DNA from: Agrypnia vestita | Taxonomy: Eukaryota > Arthropoda > Insecta > Trichoptera > Phryganeidae | Direction of reading: 5' to 3' | Length of the DNA stretch: 64,000 nt | Assembly (NCBI GenBank): GCA_016648135.1 | Contig: JADDOH010003953.1 | Coordinates: forward strand, 1-64,000 | In this document: piece by piece, positions 1 through 10,282 of the stretch | Numbering within the stretch: position 1 is the first letter of the stretch | Layout: each line of letters starts with the position of its first letter | Made by a program: the position numbers and the translations under genes | The notes under the pieces: model-generated | The model's input: only the letters and a program-made list of their open reading frames with translations | The model's database searches: none | What the model was told of the DNA's origin: nothing

Positions 1-540
1 GTGTTCGCAATGTTTGATGTCCCTAAATTAGGAAAGTCGTTTATGTTTGTAGATGCGATTTTTTTAGTGAATTAGTTTTGCTTTCTTAATGTACTCATAT
101 GTCCGAGGACTAGTCAAAAATTATCTACACTTTCGCCATGACACACCTTCAAGGTGATCATACTGCCTTCGAGCATCCGTGCTTAGACTTGGTACGACTG
201 CGGTCACGTGTGCGGAATAAGATCCCGATCACGTCATTTGCCTTCCACCTATTGCAGTGTAATCAAATGCGCTCCGCTTACAGATTCCACCAAGTGTGAC
301 ATACGAAGAGAAAGCAGGACACTCCACCACGGACGATAAGATTCGGTAAGCCGAGAGATGGTTCTAGCTAATGAGTGAGATACCACCAGGGAGGTAAGGT
401 CTTCATTTAACACCAGACGTTGTTCCGCTCTTCAAATCATCCACGACGAGCTTGGTATCCACAAAGTCTCTTCGTGATGGGTACCGAAATAGCTTATTAT
501 AGAACACAAGCGAACACAACATCCTCCAACGGTTGCGCCT
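1..540. other. No gene recognised
   Basis: AT-rich to mixed sequence in which I see no coding pattern, RNA gene or repeat structure. Short open frames here do not resemble any family I know. Confidence 0.5.
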
Positions 541-544
541 TCAA

Positions 545-800
545 CAAGGAAGGCGACACATTTTTGAGCAGAATAATCAACAGTGATGCCCTCTCTATCA
601 CCCCCTCTGCAGTCTAGATCTTGTTCCTCCGACTTTCACTCGACTTTTTCCGATCGAAAATCTTCTTCTTGGACGCAAGACGCAATACGCAAGCTCGTGG
701 ACCAATGGACTAAGTGCATTGACAAGGGAATGCGTAGAAAAATTATATTGTTTGGCCTCTACCTTTATGTAAATAAATTTTATAACGAAAAGCGTAGATA
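545..800 (+). pseudogene. mariner-like transposase C-terminal remnant
   Basis: A short open frame beginning near 583 contains SPPLQSRSCSSDFHSTFSD, which resembles a damaged version of the mariner C-terminal signature (Y-S-P-D-L-A-P followed by a D-aH-x-F stretch). It is followed by RKLVDQWTKCIDKG, similar to the L-x-x-R-W-x-x-C-I-x-x-x-G motif that ends mariner transposases. The family enzyme cuts and pastes its own element between terminal inverted repeats. The first part is out of register with the canonical motif, so at least one frameshift or substitution cluster is present. No flanking inverted repeats were found and the N-terminal domain is missing. The call rests on motif order only and could be a related Tc1-like enzyme. 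Confidence 0.4.
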
Positions 801-1124
801 ATTTTTGATTTGCACTCCTTCACTACCAAAATTACCAACATTTGTCGTAGTCGATTACAATTATTGTAGTTTTTCTATATATTTTCTATATAAGTATAAA
901 ATTACCCACTTACTCTATCAAAGCTAATCACTTAAAATAAATATTATTAAAAGGAAAATATGTTATGTTCCGACAAACCACTTCTTTCCTTAAAATAAAT
1001 AAATCTATCACATACGTACAAACGGTGCCAGAAAACGTAAAAAAAATTAAATATAAATATATCGCAATAAACAGAACACAAAAAACATCCATATGCCTTG
1101 TGTGTTCTATTTTCTAACACTATC
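801..1124. other. AT-rich spacer, nothing recognised
   Basis: Low-complexity AT-rich DNA between the mariner remnant and the MITE. Confidence 0.5.
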
Positions 1125-1430
1125 GGCCGTATTCTGAACTAAGCAGTTGACTAAGCAGTTGACAGTTATTGTTAAACATTGTGATGCTGCCAATTTTGAA
1201 GTTTTAAGTTTTACGGGTTAAAAATTAAGAAATTCAATCAATTAAAAAGCTCATTACTCTTAATTTTTGAATAAGTTAATATTTGTTTACGTTTTAAACG
1301 TTTCTGATTGATTGAATTCATTAATTTCAAACCTGTCAAACTTAAAATGTCAAAATTGGCAGCATTACAATGTTATAAAATAACTGTCAAGATAAAGAAA
1401 TAACAATATTGCTTATTTCAGAATACGGCC
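1125..1430. mobile_element. Foldback MITE with 14-bp perfect terminal inverted repeats
   Basis: The element starts GGCCGTATTCTGAA and ends with its exact reverse complement. Inner arms also match: about 1171-1199 pairs with 1350-1376 around the word TGCTGCCAATTTTGA. It is 306 bp with no coding capacity, so it is a nonautonomous DNA transposon. Terminal sequences of this kind are seen in PIF/Harbinger-type MITEs, but no clear 3-bp target duplication is visible, so the superfamily is open. Confidence 0.7.
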
Positions 1431-1714
1431 ATATAATATTATCAATTTATATGTATATTTTTTAAGTACTACATATATTTGGAATACACTATTACACGCG
1501 AAATCTAGTCTTCGTAATGTGAAGTATTTTTGTTTTCTAAAATAATACTATGAATAATATATCAGAATCTTCAAATTTGTTCCTAATTTAACATAAATTG
1601 CAACAGGCAAACCATCAACTCCGCTCACCACAACCGTTCTAATTGCGCAGAAAACTTTGCAATGCTTCAGCCAAAGTTGAGAAAAGGATATTAAAAATTC
1701 ATTCGGACAACATT
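1431..1714. other. AT-rich spacer
   Basis: No coding or repeat structure recognised. Confidence 0.4.
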
Positions 1715-1890
1715 GTGGGAGAAGTAGGGGGCGGTAGCGGGGGGAGGTTGAAGACGCTTTGGGCGGGGGAGATCCGAGGGATTCCCCGGGGAATCTCCTT
1801 CTCCTTCCGCCCCCCCCCTCCCCACCCTCGACCGGGGACCACGCCGGGCACCCAGATGCGGGCAGACCGGAGCTGGGGCGCGTTCAGTTC
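1715..1890. repeat. GC-rich island 1
   Basis: A sharp 175-bp block of G/C runs inside AT-rich DNA. It contains GGGATTCCCC followed immediately by GGGGAATCTCC (about 1777-1798), an inverted pair of Rel/NF-kB-like sites, and a CCCCGGGG core. Four other islands in the window (4.4, 24.4, 31.2 and 50.0 kb) have the same look. Open frames across it are compositional artefacts. Function unknown. Confidence 0.45.
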
Positions 1891-1899
1891 ATCTAGCAT

Positions 1900-2890
1900 G
1901 TTGATGAAAACATCTCACTAATTTTTCTGAACGAAATATTGACACAAATGTCAAATGCGTTTAGTATACATGTGTTTCTTAGCTGTTACAAAAACTTCGG
2001 GGGTGTCTTCTTCATTCAATTTTGAATAGAAAACATTATTTACACTTACACTTACACCGAAATGTCGACAGTTACAGACATAAGCGACATCAAAGTTTAC
2101 ATTTTTTCAATATTTCTGGTATATTATCTATAAAACGTTTTCTAATTAATTTTCTATTTCTTACTTTATTTTTCTATACTCAGGTTGGGAGCGATTAGAT
2201 GGAAACTTCTATATGTCAGAAAAATTTATGGATTTTCCTATCTTTTACATCTACACACTGTACGGCATCATCGTCCGTTTGTGTCAGCATCTCCTGTGAT
2301 TCTGACGACTCTCAACTACTGCTCATTCTTTTACAATTACCGCTCAATGCTGACCTTTACCATACCATGATTGAAAACACCCTTACATGGATCTGTATTA
2401 CTGCATGGCTACGGAAGGGTTAAATATAAACGTACACTTTGCATAAATACATCATAGTTTGATTATTTGGATTGGGCAACGTAGCGTGACTATTAATTAC
2501 ACATATTTATATAAAATAGTACCTACAAAGATTTTATATTTTACGCTTATCTGAGTATTTATAAAAATATAAGTAAAAAAACTAAACAAGGTTATCACAG
2601 CCATATTTTATATTTACTACGATTTTTTCGCATATTAAATAAAATGTTAACTTTTTAGTTTTAGATGAGTTTGTATTATTTTTATCTCTAAAAAAATAAT
2701 TTCAGTGTTTAAAATCTATCAACAAGAGTGCTTCAAAAATTTATGAAATTCTTTGATTATTATCTTTTTTTAAGAGGCACCTTTCAATTGTTTTCACGTA
2801 TCAAAAAACTTACAATCTTCCAACGGCTGGGATAGTGAATGGTTTTGTAATGGTCTTGCATGTTAGTTGAAATAATGTAAACCTGGAGAC
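1900..2890. other. AT-rich DNA, no gene recognised
   Basis: No domain, splice pattern or repeat with an assignable family was seen. Confidence 0.4.
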
Positions 2891-2892
2891 GA

Positions 2893-2966
2893 CTGAGTAG
2901 GACCGATATAGAAGCTTTTTCTCTTACGACGGTCCTGGGTAAGCGGTGGGTACAATTCACTGTCAC
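2893..2966 (-). repeat. Copy of a repeat shared with 46611-46697
   Basis: On the minus strand this reads GTACCCACCGCTTACCCAGG, then an A/G-rich run with AAAAGCTTC, then ATATCGGTCCTAC and CGTCTCCAGGTT. The same word order is found on the plus strand near 46611-46697 with a few substitutions. It lies directly beyond the 3' end of the solo LTR at 2998-3575, whereas the 44-kb LTR copy lacks it, so it is an independent repeat. Confidence 0.55.
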
Positions 2967-2997
2967 GTGTCCTGGCTGCGAAAGGAATTAATGAAAA

Positions 2998-3575
2998 CGC
3001 TGGAAATTTATTACGGATTTATTAATTACTGATTAACTAATTAATTGATGTACAAAGTCACTTAACACTATTAAATTAAACGCTATTCTTTGAATTAAAC
3101 TGTTTCGTAATTTATCACTCGTAAATAGACACTTTATTATCGCTTTAATACTTTATTCAATATTCACTAGAACATTTCATCAAATTTCCGCACGTTTTAT
3201 TCGCTTCGGTTTATTTCGCTACGTAAAAACTTTTCCAGATTATTCAATGTCAAATTATCGCTCGGTTGGCCACCCTGGCCTCCGCAGCCCGCGGTTGCCT
3301 TCGCGTTGGTTTCGATGTCAAGCGCGCTAAAACAACAACAACTTTACTCCCGCGCGCATCTTATTTATATCTGGTCAATGCTGGTATCGAACCTTCTAGG
3401 CGTTCCCAGGTTTAGGAGACGATTCTCATGGCTTCTAGATTCCTGTAGAATGTTTCAGATGCTTCCCGAAAGCCGTAGAACATTGTAGACCGTTCTCGAT
3501 TCTTCGATAGTGCTGTGACCATTTCAAACAACTGTCACTTGACCGGAGTGCGTGTTTCTTTTTAGCCTCGTTACA
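2998..3575 (-). mobile_element. Solo LTR, minus-strand copy B
   Basis: On the minus strand the block begins TGTAACGAGGCTAAAAAGAA and ends near CCAGCG. It matches the plus-strand block at 43884-44446 along most of its length, including CACGCACTC near the start, CAAGTGACAGTTGTTTGAAA, the word CGAGTGATTAGT (more diverged here), and the AT-rich tail with ATCCGTAATTAATAAA. A TG start and near-CA end of about 570 bp with no internal region fit a solo LTR left by recombination. No target duplication was found, so age or rearrangement has blurred the ends. Retrovirus-like superfamily not assignable from the LTR alone. Confidence 0.65.
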
Positions 3576-4390
3576 ATACAATTATAATATATTAGGGCTT
3601 AGCAATGACGCGAACCATTTCATGTTCCGCTCAGCACAATCGCCAGGGTTTAAAATAGTACAATTAATTGCCGGCAGGGGGAATATTAAAAAATGTTAAA
3701 ATATTTTGATTTAACATGATAGATAGATTTGGCATGTAAAAGTACGTCATTTTGATGGGTTACAGCTAGTGTATAATATTTATTGTATAATACCTGTTTT
3801 GCTGTAAAAATATGTGATGAGACAAGCAAATGTCAGTCCATTTTCCGTTGCTGTAGTGTTAGTACATTGCGTAAATTTTAATCTCCCCCGCAGCAGTTAA
3901 AACATAGTAAATGTGTCTAAAATAATGCTTTATGCTTGTTTAACTTTTATAATAATAGTCATAGATATCTATGATTCTAGAAACGTTTGAATCTAATAGG
4001 CACATGTCGAATCTCACTGTCAAATCGAACGTCGTGTATACGGATTTGCCAGATCTCCGAATTTATGTCATGTAATACGCGTGCCACGATATTGATATTT
4101 TTCACAACTTAATGTCGTTCCGTGGATACGGGCTATATATTTTGAGATCTGCCGTAACATACATTTTAAATATACAAGTATTTGCGCTTACGGTGGCTAC
4201 GATGTTTTTAAATGTTGAATGAGAGGCTGCTACCAATTGAGCTACCGAAATAATTTTCATGTGAGCTTAAATCCTCACTAAAACAAGTATTCACCCGCGC
4301 AGTCCGCGAGGCACAGCAAAACTATTAAATGCCAACGGATTGCGGATGAGTGTCCCGAGGATCCCAGTTAGTTAACGTACGAGATGACAT
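3576..4390. other. Intergenic or intronic DNA
   Basis: No gene recognised. Near 4222-4245 the minus strand carries TAGCTCAATTGGTAGCAG, a good tRNA A box, but there is no matching B box or cloverleaf, so it is at most a SINE relic. Confidence 0.4.
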
Positions 4391-4394
4391 TGCA

Positions 4395-4515
4395 GAGTCG
4401 ACCTGCTGGAGGCTGTAAAAGTCTCGGGGGCCGCGATAGGAGCCGGAGATTTCCCCCGGGGTGGGCCCCGCAGCCCGCAGCCCGCCAGGGGCGCACCGGG
4501 GGAGGGCGCCAGATC
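4395..4515. repeat. GC-rich island 2
   Basis: About 120 bp of G/C-rich sequence with GGAGATTTCCCCCGGGG (near 4445-4461), a kB-like site fused to a CCCCGGGG palindrome. It follows the style of island 1. The word CGATAGGAG preceding it also precedes the GC run of island 3 (24373). Confidence 0.45.
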
Positions 4516-4667
4516 ACATCTTATATTCCAATCACTGAAAAATATTTTAACCTACGCTTTAGTCGTGAACTCCAGAATAAATCTAAATTAATGTGTAACT
4601 TTAGAAGCTTTACAATTCCGAGGTGATTTTTCAGATATAACTTTTTCTCCCAAGGGACAAAGGTGTG

Positions 4668-4671
4668 GTAT
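4668..4671. repeat. Target-site duplication GTAT, 5' side
   Basis: GTAT stands immediately before the 5' LTR and again immediately after the 3' LTR at 11189-11192. A 4-bp duplication fits Ty3/gypsy integrase. Confidence 0.85.
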
Positions 4672-5106
4672 TGTAGTCTGAGGCTTGGATCGATATTTTT
4701 CGATATTCTCATCGAAAGATATCGATCATGTCGGAAGCCGCAGACAGCACAGCCCTATACCTTTTTTGGGAGAATATTCTGGAAGCATGCGCAAATGTCT
4801 ATAAATAGAGGGAGAGACGCGATTTCTAACACTCTCCCCGTAGACTCCGTTCATCCAGTGTTTTATAACTAGTCTTAAGTTTTTATTAAAAGTATTGTTA
4901 AAAATCGGTGTATTCAAAAATTAAGTAAATCTTGTAAGTATATTCCAAATTCTTCTTTTTATTCTCTGCTTCCCGAAATATATGTATATTCCAATATTTA
5001 GATACCCCAGTGTTTAAATATTGTGGTGACCCCTTAAATAAAAATAAAGCCATAAAAAATAAAAAATAGCAGAGAACAAATATCCCCTCGCGCAGCCCCT
5101 ACCACA
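4672..5106 (+). repeat. 5' LTR of Ty3/gypsy element
   Basis: A 435-bp repeat beginning TGTAGTCTGAGG and ending CTACCACA. It is nearly identical to 10757-11188. It contains a TATAAATAG-type box near 4799, and the transcription start is likely downstream in the CACTCTCC region. The few differences between the two LTRs (for example ATATCG against ACATCG, and TTCTAACACT against TTCTTACACT) imply a fairly recent insertion despite the heavily damaged coding region. Confidence 0.93.
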
Positions 5107-5107
5107 T

Positions 5108-5120
5108 TGGTGACCCCGAC
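5108..5120 (+). promoter_or_regulatory. Primer-binding site
   Basis: TGGTGACCCCGAC starts 2 bases after the 5' LTR. The initial TGG pairs with the CCA end of a tRNA primer. Which tRNA is used cannot be read without a tRNA set. Confidence 0.75.
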
Positions 5121-5399
5121 TACAACAGAACACATTAAATTCTTTTTAAGATTAAATCCAAAAATTCAAATTATTCGCGCGAAGCATACCTACCTTCAGT
5201 AGTAACAAAATTTCATCGCGTATCACATTCTGATAAATACCCAGTCATTAAAATCGTAATATAAATTAATTAGATACAACAAAGGAAACAGATTAAAAAA
5301 AGGATTTGGAATTGTATATTAATTTTTAATAATTGTGTCTATTTTGAACTTGATATGGTAATATTTATGTTAAAGCGGGGCCTACGACGAGAGTCAAGT

Positions 5400-5757
5400 T
5401 TCCAACCAATATGGTAAGAGCGAATTATTTATTTATTAATCAATTCAGTTACTATCACGGAAACGGAAACACGGAATCATACTTTCTTTGCCTAATTAAC
5501 ATCATTATATAACAATCCTAATGTAGAAAAGGTAAACTCAACTAAAAATAAAACAAAACTACAATAATTATAATAATAATAATAATAAAGCACATAAATA
5601 CACAAACAATGCGTACAATACGGGCAATTCTTACAAAAACAATTATAATAAAAGGTACAACGGGGAACAACATCCAATTAATTCAAATAATTTTAGATTT
5701 AATAATAGTGAAGGATATAGTAGTAAGATAAATAATAATAATATGGGCAGAGGAAGT
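5400..5757 (+). pseudogene. gag remnant
   Basis: The only gag-like part is an asparagine-, tyrosine- and glycine-rich stretch ending in MGRGS and a stop near 5757, like the low-complexity C-terminal tail of some gypsy Gag proteins that replace the zinc knuckle. Capsid-like sequence is not recognisable. The distance from the LTR (about 650 bp) is far below the roughly 1.2 kb expected for gag, so most of the gene is lost. In the family, Gag forms the particle that encloses the RNA and enzymes. Confidence 0.45.
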
Positions 5758-5929
5758 TAAGAAGGAGAGAAAATGATGACGAAAATATTTTCTGTAATTT
5801 CCACAAAAGATACGGGAACAAATCTTTCAAATGTATCCAACCTTGCACTTATAAAAGTCAAGTTAATCAAAAAAACTAAAATTCCAAATCATTGCAGAGA
5901 CTAACGATTTGGAATTAAAGAACAAACGT

Positions 5930-6425
5930 CTCTATATAACAGATAAAGATATTTTTAATAGACACAGGATCGGATATTTCAATCATCCCCAAATCTGTTT
6001 ATAGACGCCAAGGAGAAAAGTCGAACTTACATCTCTTTGCAGCGAATGGCAGTAAAATAAAACAATACGGAACGACCAATTTAACGGTAAATTTAGGAAA
6101 AGATAAAAAGTACAAGTGGACATTTATAATTGCGGACACAGCGCGCGCAATTATAGGGCCAGATTTTTTACATCATTTTAAGTTAATGGTAGATTTGAAA
6201 AATAAAAGATTGATAGAAAGTAAAACAGGAAAAGAAATTCAATCATGTAGTTTAATAAACGATAATAATAATCATAGTAATAAACATAGTGTGTATTCGG
6301 TAAGTTTAATAGATATTAATAATAATTATCACGAAATTATAAGGGAGTATCCGCAAATAGTGGATATTAAACAATCCCTAACGGAGGTTAAACATAACAC
6401 AGTGCATTATATCGAGACATGGTAA
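5930..6425 (+). pseudogene. gypsy aspartic protease (pol N-terminus)
   Basis: The catalytic motif I-D-T-G-S-D lies at 5958-5975, followed by FAANGS and the partner motif AIIGPDFLHHF before the VDL linker that precedes RT. Retroelement proteases are homodimers that cut the Gag-Pol chain. The residues just upstream (RLYITDK) are in another frame, so there is a frameshift at about 5945. The frame runs to HNTVHYIETW and stops at 6423. In the family this region leads into about 50 residues of RT N-terminus that are absent here. Confidence 0.8.
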
Positions 6426-7194
6426 AAAAAAGCGACGGTTCATATAGGCCTTGCGGGGACTATAGAGCTTTGAACAATGTAACTATTCCAGATAGATATC
6501 CCTTACCCCATATTCATGACATATGTGCCAGTCTTAATAAATGTGTAATTTTCAGCAAAATTGACCTGAAGAGCGCATATTACCAAATTCCAGTGGCAGA
6601 AGAAGACATCAAGAAAACAGCAATCATAACTCCATTCGGGTTGTATGAATTCCTGAGGATGCCATTTGGACTGACCTGCGCAGCGCAGACGTTCCAGCGC
6701 CACATCACAGAGGTTACAAGGGGACTGCAGGGCGTTCACACATACATAGACGATATACTGATCGCATCGCCAGACGAGGAGACGCACACCAAACATCTGA
6801 GGGAATTATTCAAAAGACTAGCAGAGCACGGAATGCTAGTTAATCCCTCGAAGTGCGAACTAGGAAAGTCCACAATATTATTTCTCGGATACCAGATATC
6901 GGCAGGAGTAGGACCATCGCCAACTAAAGTAGAAGCAATTACCCAGCTACAGAAGCCCAAAACGATAAAGGACCTGAGAAGATTCCTTGCTATGGGAAAT
7001 TTCTATAGACGATTCATCCCAGAAGCAGCCCATAAACTAATTAGGCTTAACGATTATATGAAAGGAGTAAAGAAGAACAACAATCGCCCAGTAAGTTGGA
7101 ACGAGACAACAACAAACGATTTTAATGAAATAAAAAACGCGCTCATCAAAGCATCCACACTTAGCTTTCCAGATGAAAACAGTAAACTTACAAT
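6419..7194 (+). pseudogene. gypsy reverse transcriptase
   Basis: The frame opens inside the RT fingers at VKKSDGSYRPCGDYRALN. It shows FSKIDLKSAYYQI with the first catalytic aspartate, MPFGLTCAAQTFQR, and the active site YIDD at 6743-6754, then the thumb LGYQIS and the connection region YRRFIPEAA. The N-terminal fingers up to about this point are deleted together with the protease-RT linker, and the reading frame differs from that of the protease. RT copies the element RNA to cDNA in the cytoplasmic particle. A frameshift near 7195 separates it from RNase H. Confidence 0.9.
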
Positions 7195-8048
7195 TTGGAC
7201 GACGCATCAGATTTCGCGATTGGAGGTGCCATACAACAAACTAAGAACGGCACAGATTATCAACCAATAGGATTTTTTTCGAAGAAATTAAATAATGCGC
7301 AGTGCGGTTACAGCACTTATGATCGAGAGTTATTGGCAATATACGAAACAATTAGATATTTTAAGCATTATCTTGAAGAAATGGAATTCACAATATTTAC
7401 AGATCATAAACCTCTTCAATTCGTCTTCAAAAAGAAATGTAGAGATAAAGAAACGCCAAGACAGGTGAGATATTTAGATTTTATCGCCCAATTTAGCACG
7501 GACATTCAATATGTAAAAGGAAACGACAATGTAGTCGCAGACAACCTATCAAGAATAGAAATGATAGAAACAGAAAACAACATTTCCCTGGAAAAAATAA
7601 GCGAATAACAGAAGAAGGATGAGGAATTGGCAGACATTCTGTCAAATAAAAGTACATCGCTACAATTAACTTCCATGAACATGCAAGGCTTAAAAATTGT
7701 TTTCGATGTGAATAATGGAAACATGCGACCTTACATTCCGAAAACATTACAAAGGACGTTTTTTAACCAGATACACAACTTGAATCATCCAGGTATAGAC
7801 GCAACTACAAAAACTATCAGCGGTAAAGGAATGTGGAGAAACATGAAAGCAGACTGTGCACTTTGGACGAAGACATGCATAAATTGCCAAAAGAGCAAAG
7901 TGACGAAACATACTAGAACACCCATATTAAAGATAGATATGCCAACAGAAAAATTCAAGGACACTCATGTCGATATAATCGGACCTTTTGTTCCTTCCGA
8001 AGGCAGGAGATACTGCTTAACAATTATAGATAGATTTACGAGATGGAC
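7195..8048 (+). pseudogene. gypsy RNase H and integrase N-terminal half
   Basis: RNase H begins at DASDFAIGGAI and includes TDHKPL and DNLSRI. After a stop codon at 7606-7608 the same frame continues into integrase. The zinc-binding H-H-C-C module is HNLNHPGI...CINCQKSK (about 7765-7900), and the first catalytic aspartate is in HVDIIGPF near 7965. The frame is cut at RFTRW, 8048, by the P-type element; the partner half resumes at 9674. The family enzyme degrades the RNA strand and inserts the cDNA. Confidence 0.88.
8041..8048. repeat. 8-bp target duplication, left (AGATGGAC)
   Basis: Repeated exactly at 9666-9673 on the other side of the inserted element. Removing the insert and one copy rejoins the integrase frame. 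Confidence 0.92.
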
Positions 8049-8337
8049 CTTAGAGTATATACAATCCATAGAGGGATAACTAAACATTTTACCAAACCCG
8101 TACGCGTGGTAACATAGAGCTTCCTCAGTTTTAACAATATAGTAACACATAAGACAAAAAGGGACAAAAAAGATCACCCGGTCGGGTACGTCTTTAATTG
8201 CTCTGTAAGGGTTCTCTTTGCCCGAGTTTCAAATCCGATTTGAAACTCGGGCAGAGAACGGCAGAGCTGTCAGATTTGTTATCCGTATTTTCGATAAATT
8301 ATTGTGTATTTACGTGCAAATATTACAAAAAATTGAT

Positions 8338-8408
8338 ATGCCTTCTTGTGCAATGAAAGGGTGTTCCAATAGGTCTGGAAACGGGAAGAAACATATCAGT
8401 TATCACAG
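8338..8408 (+). pseudogene. THAP domain exon of P-type transposase
   Basis: The frame starts MPSCAMKGCSNRSGNGKKH and ends ISYH at a good splice donor, CAG|GTATTT (8409). Cysteines 4 and 9 form the first zinc ligand pair of a THAP (C2CH) DNA-binding finger, and the C-x4-C spacing and ISYHR ending match the family. The remaining ligands and the conserved tryptophan would be in the next exon, which is not present. In active elements this domain binds the element ends. Confidence 0.75.
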
Positions 8409-8821
8409 GTATTTTATCCAAAATATGAAAATTTTACATATATACGTTTTATTTCATAATTTTAACAACAAACCAAACTGCAAACATTTACTTTTGTTTA
8501 AAAAATCCTAGAACGTTTATTTTTGATTGATTTTATTACACAAATAATTCGGAGAATGCTATTTTGAAGATGTTTTTGATGACTTAAATCAAAATATGTC
8601 TATGAATGTTCAATCAACACGAACTGCAAAATCATTTACTTAGATAGCCGACATTTTAAAATATATCCGTCTCTTTTTTTCTCCTTTAAAAATTCTGAAT
8701 TTTTAGGAGTAAGAAAGAAAAGGCACTACATTGTATGGATCTAACTAAGCTCAATGTGGTATTTTTATGACAAAGCATATTGTACCGACAGGGCTGTGCT
8801 TAAATTTTTAGAATTCAAATT

Positions 8822-9026
8822 ATTTATTATTTATTATTTAAAGTATTCGGATTGGGATATCATTTTTTGTAGGTTCCCAAAAAATGAAGTTGGAGAACCA
8901 TACTGTTCACCTAATTAAGGCAGTTATTTATTATTTATTATTTAAAGTATTCGGATTGGGATATCATTTTTTGTAGGTTCCCAAAAAATGAAGTTGGAGA
9001 ACCATACTGTTCACCTAATTAAGGCA
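8822..9026 (+). repeat. Tandem duplication of about 110 bp inside the P-type element
   Basis: The stretch from TTATTTATTATTTAAAGTATT through CACCTAATTAAGGCAGTT occurs twice in a row, essentially without differences, so the duplication is recent. Each copy carries a possible splice acceptor (TTTTTTGTAG). Confidence 0.85.
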
Positions 9027-9140
9027 GTTGCTTCTAAATATTTAGATGTCAGGCTACACTTTCTGATCAAATCAGCGGTACAACCTACCGTCAGAGTGAG
9101 ACAACATTTCAAAAGATTAATTATCTTCCAAAATCAATAG
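8977..9140 (+). pseudogene. C-terminal exon remnant of P-type transposase
   Basis: Following the acceptor TTTTTTGTAG, a frame reads QKMKLENHTVHLIKAVASK, then YLDVRLHFLIKSAV, and stops at 9138-9140. A V-H-L-I-K...Y-L-x-V-R-x-H pattern is the sort of end seen in P-element and THAP9 transposases. The catalytic RNase-H-like domain that should lie between this and the THAP exon is missing. Assignment is by context plus weak similarity. Confidence 0.55.
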
Positions 9141-9665
9141 CGTACTATATTAAAATTTTATATTTATTATTAATTCCATTAATCTACTTCATATTGTTTT
9201 TTCAAACAATGTATTTTATGTGTATATACAAACAATGAATATTATGTAAATAACGTAATTTTCTAAATATTTGTACAAATGCAGATATCTAAATGTTTAT
9301 GTTTGATATGATATAAATAATCCTCGATTATAATTTTTATTGCAGTTCCTTATATAATTATTGCAGTTCCTTATATAATTATTGTTGTGGTGATTGGGTG
9401 ATTGTGGTGGTGAAAATTGTATTAAAATAAATTAAAATAAATAAATGTACCCACATATAAAAGGCATTATCATTTATTGCTACTTTATTGTGAGAGAATT
9501 CACAGAGAATCAATCGTTCATTTGTGGTAGCCCTGTTTTAGCAAGAAATTACAAACAAGTGTTAGAAACGAATTGTCCAGTCTCACCGAATGACCACGCC
9601 TCTTTTAACAAAATTCTTACAAGTTTCGAAATAATATGGTCTCTATGGATTGTATATACTCTAAG

Positions 9666-10186
9666 AGATGGACAGAAGTCGTTCCCCTTGAAGACGAAAA
9701 TGCCAGCACAATTGTTCGCGCAATATGGGACAATTGGATCTGCAGATTTGGCATACCAGAACTACTGATTACTGACCAAGGACGACAGTTTACGTCAGGT
9801 GATTTCAAAAATTTTTGATTAAAAAATGGTATAAAACACAATACTTCCACACCGTACCATCCCCAAAGTAATGGACTGGTAGAACGTTTCCACAGAACTT
9901 TAAAAACTGCAATAAAAGCACATCATCCTACAGCATGGACGAAAACCATAACAACGGTACTATTAGGACTTAGGACAACTCTCTGATCTGGATGCGAGTA
10001 CTCGGTAGCAGAAATGGTATATGGATGTCAATTAAGAGTTCCAGCGGACATATTCAGCAAAAAAACAGAGTCAACAGAACCAAATTATTATACCAGAGAA
10101 TTGATTAACACGATGCACCAAATCCAGCCAAGACCGATAGAACATCACCATAAAGAAAATATTTTCGTACATAAGGACATGCAAAC
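9666..10186 (+). pseudogene. gypsy integrase catalytic half after the insertion
   Basis: The integrase frame resumes at WTEVVPLEDENAS, giving the second catalytic aspartate in LLITDQGRQFTS and the glutamate in NGLVERFHRTLK, which complete the DDE triad begun before the insertion. Stops interrupt the frame at 9816-9818 (TGA after FKNF) and near 9984 (TGA in TTL*SGCEYS). It ends at KHM where the palindromic insert starts. The first part repeats the target duplication. Confidence 0.88.
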
Positions 10187-10206
10187 ATGCAAACACATGT
10201 TCCTAA

Positions 10207-10282
10207 CATCGGCTTATAAATCCGATCATAGGATTTATAAGCATCGGCTTATAAATCCTATGATCGGATTTATAAGCCGATG
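10207..10282. repeat. 76-bp near-perfect palindrome inserted in integrase
   Basis: The segment from CATCGGCTTATAAATCCGAT to its complement reads the same on both strands except at the centre. Each half is itself built from GCTTATAAATCC and its complement. It interrupts the integrase frame between KHM and LPNYKGPYK and shifts it, so it arrived after the coding sequence was formed. Confidence 0.8.

Larger units (their letters stand above)
8049..9665 (+). mobile_element. Internally deleted P-superfamily DNA transposon
   Basis: 1,617 bp with perfect 25-bp terminal inverted repeats (8049-8073 and 9641-9665, starting CTTAGAGTATATAC), flanked by the 8-bp duplication AGATGGAC. An 8-bp duplication fits P or hAT elements. 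The THAP zinc-finger start at 8338 and the transposase-like C-terminal exon at 8977 decide for P. The middle of the transposase is gone, and a tandem duplication lies in the interior, so the copy cannot move on its own. A 42-bp inverted repeat at about 8213-8254 (TTTGCCCGAGTTTCAAATC and its complement) may be a subterminal binding site. Confidence 0.88.

Noticed and set aside
4222..4245. Possible tRNA on the minus strand (A box TAGCTCAATTGGTAGCAG)
   Set aside because: No B box, no anticodon arm and no acceptor stem. At most a SINE relic.
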